A DNA stretch of 64,000 bases from contig CAMAXZ010000005.1 in assembly GCA_945862325.1 (NCBI GenBank), positions 62,001-126,000 of the forward strand. Reading direction: 5' to 3'. Numbering within the stretch: the stretch's first letter is position 1; every line of letters begins with the position of its first letter. The position numbers and the translations under genes are program-made. The notes under the pieces were generated by a model. It had not been told where the DNA came from. It worked only from the letters and a program-made list of their open reading frames with translations, and ran no database searches. Positions 7,220-16,105 of this stretch are shown here, piece after piece. This stretch comes from Klebsiella pneumoniae. GTDB taxonomy: Bacteria > Myxococcota_A > UBA796 > SXON01.

Positions 7220-9079
7220 TCAGTCCTCGAATTCTGGGGTTCCGCTCAGCGCGCTCGACAAGAACTCCCGGTACAGGCGCGTCGCGTCGCGGTTGTCGTA
7301 GATCGCGAAGTGACCGTCCGCGGCGTACTGCGCGAGCCCCGCGGTGATTGGCGCGCCGTTCCAGTCCGTTGCGTTTCCGGCGGTGGGGAGGACGTCGACG
7401 GCGAGGCCCCGCAGATCGAAGGACTCCGGTCGGAACGCCGGCTCCCCGAGGACCGGCAGCCGGGCCGCGGCCGCGAGCGCCTCCGACGTGACGGACGGGG
7501 TGTAGTCGTCGAGCATGCCCTCCGTGAGGAGCGTGGGCACCGGCCGCGACTGGGCGGCGCCGGCCCAGTCACGTTGCTCCGCGAACCAGTGCGCGCCGTA
7601 GTTGATCGGGTCCGTCGCTTCGGAGAGGGTCTGGATGAGCCCGACCACCGGGTGACGGTCGGTCACCAGCTCCCCTTCTGCGAACTCGAGCACGCCGGCG
7701 AGCAGGAGCGCAAGATCGACCGGGTCTTTGCGGAGGACGATCGTGTTGGCCAGCCCGCCGCCGGCGCCCGAGTGGACGGCGGCTCGGATGTAGGGCGCCA
7801 TGAAGGGCTGCGCGATCGCGCCGACGAGCCCGCCCTGGCTGTGCCCCATGTACGCCACGCGCTCGGGATCGAGCGAGATCGCACCGTTTGGCGTGTCGAA
7901 CGTGGCGCCGGCCGCGAGCAGGCGGGCGAGGTACACCTGGTCCAACGCGCCCTGACGGAAGTTCGTGCGCCCGGCGTCCGGGTTCACGAAGTTGAAGCTG
8001 TCGAGCTCCTCGTTGGTGCCCGGTGTCGCGCGATCGCCGTGGAGCGGCTGGGCGATGGCGAACACCGCCACCCCTTCGCGCGCGAGGACGCGCGCCTCGT
8101 CGGTGTCGGAGGTGCCGCAGCAGGAGCGGTCGCTCCCGCCGGTGCCGTGGCTGTAGAGCACGACCGGCCACCCCGACGCGGGCGCGTCCTCTTGCGGCAC
8201 CGCGAGGGAGAAGCGGATCGTCTCCCAGGCCTGCACGACGGGGGCGCCCGCCTCGTCGAACACGAACGCGCCACCGGTGTCTCGGTAGGGCCGCGCGCCC
8301 TCCTGCCAGATTGGTACGGTGACCTTCCCTTCCCACAGATCGAACGGGGTGCGGTCGTCGACGTAGGTGAGCGTGCCCCCGAGCGGGGCGCTCCCCACCT
8401 CGCCGCGCACGATGGCCCGCGCCACGCGCGCCGTCTCGCGCACCGGATCCTGCGTCGTGAACGGCACCGCGAGCCCGAGCGCTTCGGGCCGAAGGCCGAT
8501 CGCGCGGAGGGTCTCGGCCGTGTCCGCCAGCGCCGGGTCGGACCAATCTCCGGACCAGTCGCCGACGCCGACGAGCGGCGGCCGCAGCACGAGCGCGTAC
8601 GTCGTGTTCGGACGGAGCGGGAACCCCCACACCGGCGCCACGGCGAGGAGGTTGCCCGGCAGGTAGCGCCCCACGTCGGGGTGCCACGTCGCGTCGACCG
8701 GCACCACCGACCCGCGCCGCGGGCTGTCGGGATCGACGTTCAGCAGGAGCAACGGGCTCTGCGCGAGGTCGATCGACGCCGTGGCCGTCGGGAGGTCGTC
8801 CGGGTTGAAATCGTCTTCGAACCTCACGTAGATCGGCGCGTTCGTGCCGAAACCGTCCAGGGACTCCGCCGTGGCCGCGTACGCCGCGAGCATCGGCTGC
8901 CGGTCGATCTCGGGGAAGCCGCTGTAGTCCGGGTGTCCGTCGACCATGCGCGCGTCCGAAGGGAAGGGGCGGTCGAAGAAGCCCGGTCCGCTCACGATCG
9001 GGGTGGCGCCACCGGGGTCGGACGGGGCCGAGCAGGCGGCGAGCAGCGCGGCGAGGTCGAGCAGGTGCGCGTGGGACAT
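7220..9079 (-). CDS. large alpha/beta-hydrolase lipoprotein
   Basis: The 619-residue product begins MSHAHLLDLAALLAACSAP with the lipid Cys at residue 16. A beta-rich N-terminal half is followed by an alpha/beta-hydrolase domain: VVLYSHGTGG forms the oxyanion-hole region and YMGHSQGGLVG carries the nucleophile Ser (near residue 414). DYTPS and DGHFAIYDN near the end may hold the acid and the His. This type of large secreted hydrolase in myxobacteria is usually annotated as a lipase or esterase; the substrate is unknown. It is expected on the outer membrane. It diverges from the aminotransferase-like gene with only 17 bases between start codons, so their promoters must lie within each other's coding sequence. 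Confidence 0.8.
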   Translation of the reverse strand: MSHAHLLDLAALLAACSAPSDPGGATPIVSGPGFFDRPFPSDARMVDGHPDYSGFPEIDRQPMLAAYAATAESLDGFGTNAPIYVRFEDDFNPDDLPTATASIDLAQSPLLLLNVDPDSPRRGSVVPVDATWHPDVGRYLPGNLLAVAPVWGFPLRPNTTYALVLRPPLVGVGDWSGDWSDPALADTAETLRAIGLRPEALGLAVPFTTQDPVRETARVARAIVRGEVGSAPLGGTLTYVDDRTPFDLWEGKVTVPIWQEGARPYRDTGGAFVFDEAGAPVVQAWETIRFSLAVPQEDAPASGWPVVLYSHGTGGSDRSCCGTSDTDEARVLAREGVAVFAIAQPLHGDRATPGTNEELDSFNFVNPDAGRTNFRQGALDQVYLARLLAAGATFDTPNGAISLDPERVAYMGHSQGGLVGAIAQPFMAPYIRAAVHSGAGGGLANTIVLRKDPVDLALLLAGVLEFAEGELVTDRHPVVGLIQTLSEATDPINYGAHWFAEQRDWAGAAQSRPVPTLLTEGMLDDYTPSVTSEALAAAARLPVLGEPAFRPESFDLRGLAVDVLPTAGNATDWNGAPITAGLAQYAADGHFAIYDNRDATRLYREFLSSALSGTPEFED

Positions 9080-9096
9080 GCAGGACCGCTAATGGT

Positions 9097-10311
9097 ATGT
9101 CCGACGGGATGCCCGTCTCCTCGCGCCTCGCGCCTCGGTACCTGCGCATTCGTCCGCCGGTGTTCGACGAGCTCCGACGAAGCGCCCGCGAGCGGATCGC
9201 GGCGGGCGAGCCGGTGCTCGACATGATCACCGGCCGCCTCCCGGGAGAGGTGCCGCGCCACCTGCGCCAGATGGCCATGGACTCGTGGCGGGACGGGCAC
9301 CACACGTACCTGGAGGGCGCGGGGCTCCCCGCGCTGCGCGAGCACGTCGTCGATTGGCTCGACGTGCGCGGTCAGCGCACCGCGGAGGACGTGCTCGTGT
9401 CGCCGGGGTCCCGCGCCGCCCTGCTCGCCGTCCTGCAGGTCGTCGCGGGCCCGGGCGACGTGGTGCTGGTGGACGGGGTTTCGATGCCGATCCTCCAGCC
9501 GATCGTCGCCGCCGCCGGCGCCACGCCCGTCCCCGCGCACGCGAGCGGGTCCCGGCTCCTGTTGTGTCCGGAGGACGTCCGACATCACCTCGACTCCCTC
9601 CCCGGGGTGCGCGCGCTCGTCCTCTCGAACCCGGTCGACCCGACCGGGCAGCTCTACGACGCGGACACCCTCTGCGGCATCGTGGAGGTTTGCGCGACCC
9701 ACCGAGTCGTGTGCGTGGTCGATCGCGCGTTCGGGCGCGTCGTGTTCGACGGCCGGACCTTTCCGTACCTGTCCGCTTCGCCCGGCCTTCGCGACTGGTG
9801 TGTGCTGGTCGACGGGGTGGCGCGGGCGGTGCGTGGCCTCGACGGCCTCCGGGTCGGTTGGGCGTGCGGGCCCCGCGACGTCATCGAGGCGGCGACGCTC
9901 GCCCAGGAGCACGGCGCCGGTCCGCCCGGACGTGTGGCGCAGCGCGTCGCCCTCGAGGCGCTCCAGTCGCCGTGGGACATCGGGGTGCGCGACGAGCTGG
10001 AGGCGGCGCGGGACTGGGCGGAAGAAGCGTTCGCGGGGATCCCCGGCGTCGAAGTCTGGCCGGTCCAGGGCACCTTCTACGGCATCCTCGACCTCGCGGC
10101 GCACCTCGGGCGCGCCAACGCCGTGGGCTGGGTGTGCGAGACCGGCGCCGATCTCGCCGATCACCTCCTCGCGCAAGCGGGCCTGCTCGTGCTCCCCGTC
10201 GACGCGCTCACGCGCCGGGGCCTCGTCCGGTTCACCTTCGGCGTGCCGCACGACCACATCGGTGAGGCCGCCCAGCGGCTCGCGTTCGGCCTCGAAGCGC
10301 TCCGGGCCTGA
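9097..10311 (+). CDS. class I/II aminotransferase-fold protein lacking any lysine
   Basis: The 404-residue product follows the fold-type I aminotransferase plan: TYLEGAGLPALR (about 70-81), LVLSNPVDPTG (174-184, the Asn that contacts PLP), VVCVVDRAFG (Asp209, pyridine contact), GLRVGW (250-255) and a C-terminal RFTFG Arg. The Schiff-base motif normally reads S-K; here it reads DGVARAVRG (Ala242-Arg243). There is no Lys anywhere in the 404 residues, so an internal aldimine with PLP cannot form in the usual way. It may be a non-catalytic regulator, a partner subunit, or a PMP-dependent enzyme like the lysine-less sugar dehydratases. The gene lies 41 bases before purC on the same strand. Confidence 0.75.
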   Translation: MSDGMPVSSRLAPRYLRIRPPVFDELRRSARERIAAGEPVLDMITGRLPGEVPRHLRQMAMDSWRDGHHTYLEGAGLPALREHVVDWLDVRGQRTAEDVLVSPGSRAALLAVLQVVAGPGDVVLVDGVSMPILQPIVAAAGATPVPAHASGSRLLLCPEDVRHHLDSLPGVRALVLSNPVDPTGQLYDADTLCGIVEVCATHRVVCVVDRAFGRVVFDGRTFPYLSASPGLRDWCVLVDGVARAVRGLDGLRVGWACGPRDVIEAATLAQEHGAGPPGRVAQRVALEALQSPWDIGVRDELEAARDWAEEAFAGIPGVEVWPVQGTFYGILDLAAHLGRANAVGWVCETGADLADHLLAQAGLLVLPVDALTRRGLVRFTFGVPHDHIGEAAQRLAFGLEALRA

Positions 10312-10352
10312 CGGCGCCGCCGCGTGATAGGCGCCGGCTCGACGGAGGGCCC

Positions 10353-11072
10353 ATGGACCCGGTACGCGGCGCGCATCTCTACGAAGGCAAGGCAAAGCAA
10401 GTTTTTGCGGTCGAGGGCGACCCGCTGCGAGTGCTCGTGCACTTCAAGGACGACGCGACGGCGTTCAACGGGGTCAAGAAAGCCTCGATCGCCGACAAGG
10501 GGCGTGTCAACTGCCAGATCAGCGCGCACCTGTTCGAGCTGGTGCGGGCGGCGGGCGTGCCGCTCGCGTTCGAACGTCGGGTCGGCGAGCGTGATCACCT
10601 CTGCAAGAAGGTGGAGATCATCCCGGTGGAGGTGGTGGTGCGCAACGTCGTCGCCGGCAGCCTCGCGCGCCGCCTCGGTCTGCCGGAAGGGCAGACGCTC
10701 GATCGGCCCGTGGTCGAGCACTTCTACAAGTCGGACGCCCTGAACGACCCGCAGATCAACGAGGACGTCGCGGTCGCGCTGGCCTACGCCCGCGGTTGGG
10801 AGCTCGCCGCGATGCGCGAGCACGCGCTCACGGTCAACGACGCGCTGCGCGCGTTCTGGTCGTCCCTCGGGGTCACCCTCGTGGACTTCAAGCTCGAGTT
10901 CGGCCGGTTCGAAGGCGCTGTCCTGCTCGCGGACGAGATCACGCCGGACGGCTCGCGCCTCTGGGACGCCACGACGGGCGCCCGGCTGGACAAGGACGTG
11001 TTCCGTCGCGATCTCGGCGACCTCTCGGAGACGTACCGCGCCCTGCACGCCCGGGTGTTCGGCGAGGGCTAG
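10353..11072 (+). CDS. purC: phosphoribosylaminoimidazole-succinocarboxamide synthase
   Basis: The 239-residue product is a full-length SAICAR synthetase, which condenses CAIR with aspartate using ATP in purine synthesis in the cytoplasm. Family blocks are intact: LYEGKAKQVFAV (9-20), FKDDATAFNG, VVVRNVVAGS, LNDPQINEDV and the signature LLADEITPDGSRLWD. The length is normal. No other pur genes are adjacent. Its stop codon shares the palindrome CTAG with the stop of the convergent beta-propeller gene. Confidence 0.96.
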   Translation: MDPVRGAHLYEGKAKQVFAVEGDPLRVLVHFKDDATAFNGVKKASIADKGRVNCQISAHLFELVRAAGVPLAFERRVGERDHLCKKVEIIPVEVVVRNVVAGSLARRLGLPEGQTLDRPVVEHFYKSDALNDPQINEDVAVALAYARGWELAAMREHALTVNDALRAFWSSLGVTLVDFKLEFGRFEGAVLLADEITPDGSRLWDATTGARLDKDVFRRDLGDLSETYRALHARVFGEG

Positions 11073-12394
11073 ACGACCGCGAGCATCCCCTCGACGGTCC
11101 AGATCCACGTGCCGCCGTGGCCCTCGGCCGCGCCGTCCGCCGCGAGCGGCACGCGCCTTCCGTCTACCGTCACGACGCTCTCGCCGTCGACGATGCTCAA
11201 CCCCACGCCGGCCGGCGACGGGCGCGGCGGCGCGCGTCGCTTGCCGTTGGGCGCGCGGCGCTCCAGCAGGGCGCCGTCGTCGAGCCCGAACACCGCCTGC
11301 TCGTCGTCCAGGGTGGTCACGACCAGCGCGCCGCCCTCGATGCGCGCGTCGTCGACGGTGTCGTCGTCGTCGCCGACCAGCCCGTGCGGCCACGTGGGGC
11401 CGCCGACGAGGTGGATCTCCCGATCATCCACGTGGATCACCCGCTCCCCGTCGGTGGCGCAGGCGCCGCCGCCGAGCCCTTCGGCCACGCGGGCCCCGTC
11501 CGAGAGCCGCCACGCGGCGCCGCCGGGCCCCGCGAGGCGGTCGCGCGCCATCGACGGCGCGCTGCCGGCGAAGCCGTCGCAGATCGTCCCACCGTCGCCG
11601 TCCACCACCGCGCCGGAGTCTTCGTCCCATAGAATCGGACGATCGCCGAGGAACCCGACCGGCACGTAGGCCCCGTCCCACTCGCGGACGATCCGGGCCC
11701 CGTGGAGATCGACGAGCGCCACGCCGGACGGTGAGAGCGCCAGGGCGTGTCCCCCGTCGCCGTCGAAGCGCGCGCCGTCGACGTCGAGGCGCTTGCCCAA
11801 GCGCGCCGTCAGGCCACGCGGCGCGGCCACCACCGTGTCCGCCGCGATCGTCGTCATCACGGCGCCGCCAGGGCCGCACGCGATCGCCGCGGTCCCCGGC
11901 GACTTGCCGAGCGCGGAGATTCGGTCGCCCATGCGGTAGAGCGTGTCGAAGTCCACCCAGCACGCGCCGAGGCCCGTGGCCCAGGGGCGGATCCAGCGCG
12001 CGCGCAGGGCCGCGTCCGGGAGCGGCAGCGGCAGGCCGTCCGCGAGGCGGAGCAGGCGATGCTCCGGCACCTCCACGAACAGCGCGGCGTCGACCCCGGG
12101 CCGCGTCGCCACCGGGTCGGCCTCGTCGTCCACCAGCGCCGCCGCCAACTGGCAGCTTCGGGGGTCGACGCGCACGAAGCCGTTGTGCAGAGACACGATC
12201 CAGCCCATCGGCGTCGCGACGCAGTCTTCGGCGTACTCCGGGAGCTCCACGACCTCGACACCGTCCCCGTCGAGCAGGAACAGGCGATCGCGCAAGATCC
12301 AACCGAGCCGCTCGCCGTCGGAGCCGATCCAATCGGGGAGGCCCGGGGCGAGCAGGCGCGGGGCCGGAGCGTCGGCGGAGCGATGAAGACGCAT
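11069..12394 (-). CDS. predicted cytoplasmic beta-propeller protein
   Basis: The 441-residue product has no signal peptide or membrane segment. Short repeats of the form WxxGLGACWVD, GGHALALSPSGVALVD and GGALVVTTLDDEQAVFGLDDG, rich in Asp and Gly, suggest six or seven propeller blades of about 60 residues. The ATG lies two bases after the stop of the exported beta-propeller gene and is preceded by GAAGGA, so the two are co-transcribed and probably coupled. Its partner and ligand are unknown. The link with the response regulator at the head of the operon suggests a sensory or readout role, by inference. Confidence 0.65.
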   Translation of the reverse strand: MRLHRSADAPAPRLLAPGLPDWIGSDGERLGWILRDRLFLLDGDGVEVVELPEYAEDCVATPMGWIVSLHNGFVRVDPRSCQLAAALVDDEADPVATRPGVDAALFVEVPEHRLLRLADGLPLPLPDAALRARWIRPWATGLGACWVDFDTLYRMGDRISALGKSPGTAAIACGPGGAVMTTIAADTVVAAPRGLTARLGKRLDVDGARFDGDGGHALALSPSGVALVDLHGARIVREWDGAYVPVGFLGDRPILWDEDSGAVVDGDGGTICDGFAGSAPSMARDRLAGPGGAAWRLSDGARVAEGLGGGACATDGERVIHVDDREIHLVGGPTWPHGLVGDDDDTVDDARIEGGALVVTTLDDEQAVFGLDDGALLERRAPNGKRRAPPRPSPAGVGLSIVDGESVVTVDGRRVPLAADGAAEGHGGTWIWTVEGMLAVV

Positions 12395-12396
12395 GT

Positions 12397-13521
12397 TCAA
12401 GTTCCTTCTGCGAGTGCGAGCACGTTGCCTTCGACGGTCCCCAGCACGGCGAGCCCCGCCACGAGCGCGGGATCGCCCGAGATCGACGCGCCCACGGGCA
12501 CGTCCCAGGCCTGGCCGCCGTCCTCGTAGAGGCGCACGAAGCGGCCGTCCGCCGTCGTCAGGTAGATCTGTTCGTCGCGGGTCAGCGCCGGCCGGTTGGT
12601 GACGGGCGTGCCGAGGTCGGTCGCCCACACCTCGCGGCCGCTGCGGGGGTCCAACGCGAGGATCGCCCCGCGACGATCGGCGACGTACACCGCCGATCCG
12701 ACCGCGAGGCCCCGTGTGGGCTGGCCGGGCATCGGCGTGGACCACCGCGGCGCCCCTTCGCGCTCGAAGGCCACGACCGCGCCCGGGTCGCCGCCGCGCC
12801 CGGCGACCGGCACGTACACGCCGGTGCGGTCGAGGCTGGGGCCCGCCGCCGGGACGCCGCCGAGCCCGCGTCGCCAGAGCACCTCGGCGCCGCGCCCGCA
12901 GATCAGCTCGCCCTCGAGCGACGCGAGGAACCAGCGGTCGCCGTCGGTCGCGAGGGGCCCGGCGGAGGACGTCGCGAATTCGGCGGCCCAGCCGGCCGTC
13001 GAGCCGACCACCCCGTCGATCGTCACCCAGGCGAGGTGCGCGTCGAGCATGACCGGACCGCCGATCATCGTGCCTCCGGCCGTGTGCGACCGCACCGTCA
13101 CGCCGTTGGTCGGATCGAGCAGCAACATCCCGCCGGTCGTCGTGCCCATCGCGAGGCCGAACGGACCGACCTCGACGGGGGTGGCCGCGCCCGCGCCGAT
13201 CGTCCAGGCGCGCTGCCCCGAGCGGTCGAGGCAGTCGAGCCGACCGCCGGAGATCACGTAGAACCGAGCGCCGTCGGTGCGGATCGGCAGGGTGACCGGC
13301 CCGCCGACCTTCGTCGTCCACGCCAGGGTCGGCCGCCGGAGGATCCCCGGCGCGTCGACCCGGCCGTCCTGCCACCCCGACGGCGTGGACACCAGGGCGA
13401 ACCCGGGATCCGGCCGCGGCGCGGGCGATGGGAGCACCTCGCGCACCACGCGGCGCCGCTCGTTCGTGGCGCACGCCGTGAACGCGAGGGAGCCGAGCAC
13501 GAAGGCGCGCCGTGTCGTCAC
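12397..13521 (-). CDS. Tat-type lipoprotein with PQQ/BamB-like beta-propeller
   Basis: The start is GTG at 13521, nine bases after GGAG, and it overlaps the response-regulator stop as GTGA. The 374-residue product begins VTTRRAFVLGSLAFTACATN: a twin-arginine motif, a short hydrophobic stretch and a lipobox with Cys at 17. The remainder is a PQQ-type propeller (LDCLDRSGQRAWTIG, LALDPRSGREVWATDLGTP, GNVLALAEG), the fold of BamB and quinoprotein dehydrogenases. Tat export suggests folding before export. The catalytic residues of a quinoprotein dehydrogenase are not apparent. Likely a periplasmic sensor or scaffold at the outer membrane. Confidence 0.75.
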   Translation of the reverse strand: MTTRRAFVLGSLAFTACATNERRRVVREVLPSPAPRPDPGFALVSTPSGWQDGRVDAPGILRRPTLAWTTKVGGPVTLPIRTDGARFYVISGGRLDCLDRSGQRAWTIGAGAATPVEVGPFGLAMGTTTGGMLLLDPTNGVTVRSHTAGGTMIGGPVMLDAHLAWVTIDGVVGSTAGWAAEFATSSAGPLATDGDRWFLASLEGELICGRGAEVLWRRGLGGVPAAGPSLDRTGVYVPVAGRGGDPGAVVAFEREGAPRWSTPMPGQPTRGLAVGSAVYVADRRGAILALDPRSGREVWATDLGTPVTNRPALTRDEQIYLTTADGRFVRLYEDGGQAWDVPVGASISGDPALVAGLAVLGTVEGNVLALAEGT

Positions 13522-14213
13522 CTCTGCTCGCTCCGGAACCGGTAGCCGACCCCGCGCACCGTGAGGAAGTGCGCCGGCTCGTCCGCGTCGTCGAGCTTCT
13601 GGCGCAGGCGGGTGATGAAGTTGTCCACGGTGCGTTCGGTGCCGAAGTACTCCTGGCCCCACACCGCGTCCAGGATCGACTGCCGCGTGAGCACGCGTCC
13701 CTCTCGCTGCCACAGGAAGCGCAGCAGCGCGAGCTCACGGGCCGTCATCTCCACGACCTTGCCGTCGCGCGTGACCTCCCCGGCGGTGAAGTCGGCCTGA
13801 ACCGCCGCGAAGCGCGCGATCTCCGCCTGCGGTGGCTCCGGGACCCGCGCCCGGCGCAGCAGCGCGTTGACCCGCGCGAGCAGCTCCTGGAGGCCGAACG
13901 GCTTCGTGAGGTAGTCGTCGGCGCCGGTGTTGAGCCCCTGCACGCGGTCCATCTCCGTGGCCTTGGCGGACACGACGAGGATCGGGGTCTGAACCCCGCG
14001 CGCGCGCAGGTCCCGACACACGTCGAGCCCCGTCGTGCGGCCTGGGAGCATGATGTCGAGCAGGATGACGTCGGGCTTCCACTCGAGCGCGGCGGCGAGG
14101 CCGCTCGCCGCGTCGGTGGCGGCGCGCACGACGTAGCCCTCCAGCCCGAGGTTGAGCTGCAGCCCCCGAAGGATGTTCGGGTCGTCCTCGATCAGCAGGA
14201 TTCGGTCGGCCAC
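13518..14213 (-). CDS. OmpR/PhoB-family response regulator
   Basis: GTG start; 231 residues. The receiver domain (1-120) keeps the acidic pair Asp10-Asp11, phospho-acceptor Asp53 (VILLDIMLPG) and Lys104 (LTKPFG). The C-terminal winged helix (about 135-228) has EMTARELALLRFLWQREG, RTVDNFITRLRQKL and GVGYRF, typical of DNA-binding PhoB-type regulators. No histidine kinase gene is adjacent. Instead it heads an operon with two beta-propeller proteins; the stop overlaps the next start (GTGA). It probably controls transcription of its own operon or of distant genes in response to an unlinked kinase. Confidence 0.92.
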   Translation of the reverse strand: MADRILLIEDDPNILRGLQLNLGLEGYVVRAATDAASGLAAALEWKPDVILLDIMLPGRTTGLDVCRDLRARGVQTPILVVSAKATEMDRVQGLNTGADDYLTKPFGLQELLARVNALLRRARVPEPPQAEIARFAAVQADFTAGEVTRDGKVVEMTARELALLRFLWQREGRVLTRQSILDAVWGQEYFGTERTVDNFITRLRQKLDDADEPAHFLTVRGVGYRFRSEQR

Positions 14214-14252
14214 GCCCCCTCGTATCCGCTCGAACCGCGTTACCGCGCCCCC

Positions 14253-15344
14253 ATGCCGGTCTTCCACGACGACGACGGTCGGGTCGACATCAAGAGCCTG
14301 ACCCTGCCCGAGCTCCAGGACATGCTCGCGGGCCTCGGGTCCGAAGCGTTCCGCGCGCGCCAGGTCTACAAGTGGCTTTGGCAGAAGCACGCGCTCACCT
14401 TCGACGAGATGACGAACATCGCGCGGTCGGTGCGCGCGCACCTCGACGAGCGCTTCGTCATCCGGTTCCTCGAGCCGGTGGGGGTGCTGCGGAGCCACGA
14501 CGGCACGGTCAAGTTCCTCTGGCGCACGCACGACGGGACGCAGATCGAGTCCGTGCTCATCCCCGACGAAGACCGGCTCACGCTCTGCGTGAGCTCGCAG
14601 GTCGGCTGCGCGATGGCCTGCACCTTCTGCCTCACCGGCGACCTCGGCCTCAAGCGCCAGCTCCGTCCCAGCGAGATCGCGAACCAACCGCTCCAGATCC
14701 GCCGGGTGCTCCAGCGGGTCGGGCTCCCGGAGGACGCCCGCATCACCAACATCGTGATGATGGGCATGGGCGAGCCGCTGCACAACTTCAACAACCTCGT
14801 GCCGGCCCTGCAGACCTACCTGGACGAGGACGCGCTCGGCTTCTCCCACCGCAAGATCACGGTGTCCACCGTCGGCCTGGTCCCGGCCATGAAGCGGCTC
14901 GCCGAGGTGCTGCCGGTCAACCTCGCGGTCAGCCTGAACGCCACGACGGAGGAGCAGCGCCGCCAGGTGATGCCGATCACCCGCAAGTACAGCATGCACG
15001 AGCTCCTCGCGGCCTGCCGCGACCTGCCCGTGCCGCATCACAAGCGCATCACGTTCGAGTACGTGATGATGGCCGGCTTCAACGACTCCGCCGAGGACGC
15101 GGCGCGGCTCGTGCGCCTGATGCACGGCATCCGCTCGAAGATCAACCTCATCCCGTACAACGAGAACCCCGGCCGCCCGTCGATCAAGCGGCCGAGCGAC
15201 GCCGTCGTCCGGGCGTTCCAGCACCACCTCGTCACCCGCGGCGTGCAGTGCTCCGTCCGGTCCACGCGCGGCGCGGACATCTCGGCGGCGTGCGGCCAGC
15301 TCGGCAAGGCCGACCCCGAGGGCGCCGCCGCGGTTTTCGCTTGA
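14253..15344 (+). CDS. rlmN: dual-specificity 23S rRNA/tRNA adenine-C2 methyltransferase
   Basis: The 363-residue product is a complete radical-SAM RlmN. It methylates A2503 in 23S rRNA and A37 in some tRNAs. The cluster motif is CAMACTFC (Cys119, Cys123, Cys126). Other family blocks are YKWLWQK, ESVLIP, VMMGMGEPLHN, SLNATTEEQR and, near the C-terminus, RGADISAACGQL, which holds the methyl-carrying Cys. The ATG at 14253 is 39 bases from the divergent response-regulator start, so both promoters share that short gap. Confidence 0.96.
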   Translation: MPVFHDDDGRVDIKSLTLPELQDMLAGLGSEAFRARQVYKWLWQKHALTFDEMTNIARSVRAHLDERFVIRFLEPVGVLRSHDGTVKFLWRTHDGTQIESVLIPDEDRLTLCVSSQVGCAMACTFCLTGDLGLKRQLRPSEIANQPLQIRRVLQRVGLPEDARITNIVMMGMGEPLHNFNNLVPALQTYLDEDALGFSHRKITVSTVGLVPAMKRLAEVLPVNLAVSLNATTEEQRRQVMPITRKYSMHELLAACRDLPVPHHKRITFEYVMMAGFNDSAEDAARLVRLMHGIRSKINLIPYNENPGRPSIKRPSDAVVRAFQHHLVTRGVQCSVRSTRGADISAACGQLGKADPEGAAAVFA

Positions 15345-15417
15345 CGAAGCCCTGACCGTACCGACCCGTCACCGTCGCGCGCCCCGGGTAGAGTGCGCGC
15401 GAACGCGGAGGGTTCCG

Positions 15418-16065
15418 ATGGTGTTCGCGCTCCTGCTCGCCTGCACGGGCAAGGTCGATCTGAAGGACTCGGGGGTCATCCCCGATCTCGGCGATCCGTA
15501 CGTCGCCATCGTCGCGTCGATCAACCCGGGGCAGCTCCAGAGCACCTGCGCGGTCACGCTGACCCTGCTCGAGCAGGCCACCGGTGCGGTCGCGGCCGAG
15601 GTCTCGCTCGGGGTTCAGGGGCGTGAGTGGGTCGGCACCCTCCTCGAAGGGGAGGTGCTCTACAGCGCCGTCGGCGCGTGGTCGGAGTGCACGCGCACGC
15701 CGGAGGGGCGCGAGGGCAGCTTCTCGTCGGGCACGTTCTCGGGGCAGGCGGGCGATTTGTTCGTCTTCCGATTCGACGGGGACAACGCCGGCTTCGACAC
15801 CCTCGTGCAGCGCGACGACTACGCCGGCGGGGTCGTCGACGTGACCTTCGTGGCCGGCACCCCCCAGGCGACGGTCGACGCGCTCGTCGGCGGCACCTCG
15901 GTGACCGCCGCCTCGAGCGGCAACGACGCCGACGGCAACCCGGTGTACCGCCTGTCATGGACCGACGAGACCCCGGTGGGCGAGGTGCTCACCCGGATGA
16001 GCGCCGCGGAGGCGTACTACAGCGGCACGCCGGTGTGGATCGCTGAGCGCCCGGAGTGGTGGTAG
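15418..16065 (+). CDS. lipoprotein of unknown function
   Basis: GGAGG stands just before the ATG. The 215-residue product begins MVFALLLACTGKVD with lipid Cys at residue 9 and no basic residue in the signal peptide. The rest is beta-rich and acidic, with GREGSFSSGTFSGQAGD and a GNDADGNPVYRLSW segment, and no catalytic motif that I recognise. Outer-membrane anchoring is expected because the residue after Cys is Thr. It lies between rlmN and mtnP. Confidence 0.65.
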   Translation: MVFALLLACTGKVDLKDSGVIPDLGDPYVAIVASINPGQLQSTCAVTLTLLEQATGAVAAEVSLGVQGREWVGTLLEGEVLYSAVGAWSECTRTPEGREGSFSSGTFSGQAGDLFVFRFDGDNAGFDTLVQRDDYAGGVVDVTFVAGTPQATVDALVGGTSVTAASSGNDADGNPVYRLSWTDETPVGEVLTRMSAAEAYYSGTPVWIAERPEWW

Positions 16066-16105
16066 GCCGGCGCTGTGATATGAGAGCGCGTTCTGGAGCA
16101 GCGGC

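Noticed and set aside
7310-9226. A plus-strand open frame opposite the hydrolase lipoprotein
   Set aside because: Translation is Arg/Glu/Val-rich without motifs, while the minus strand carries a lipobox and GHSQGG.
10312-10336. Hairpin CGGCGCC...GGCGCCG before purC as a riboswitch or terminator
   Set aside because: GGCGCC is self-complementary and frequent at this GC content; no T-run or conserved purine aptamer elements are visible.
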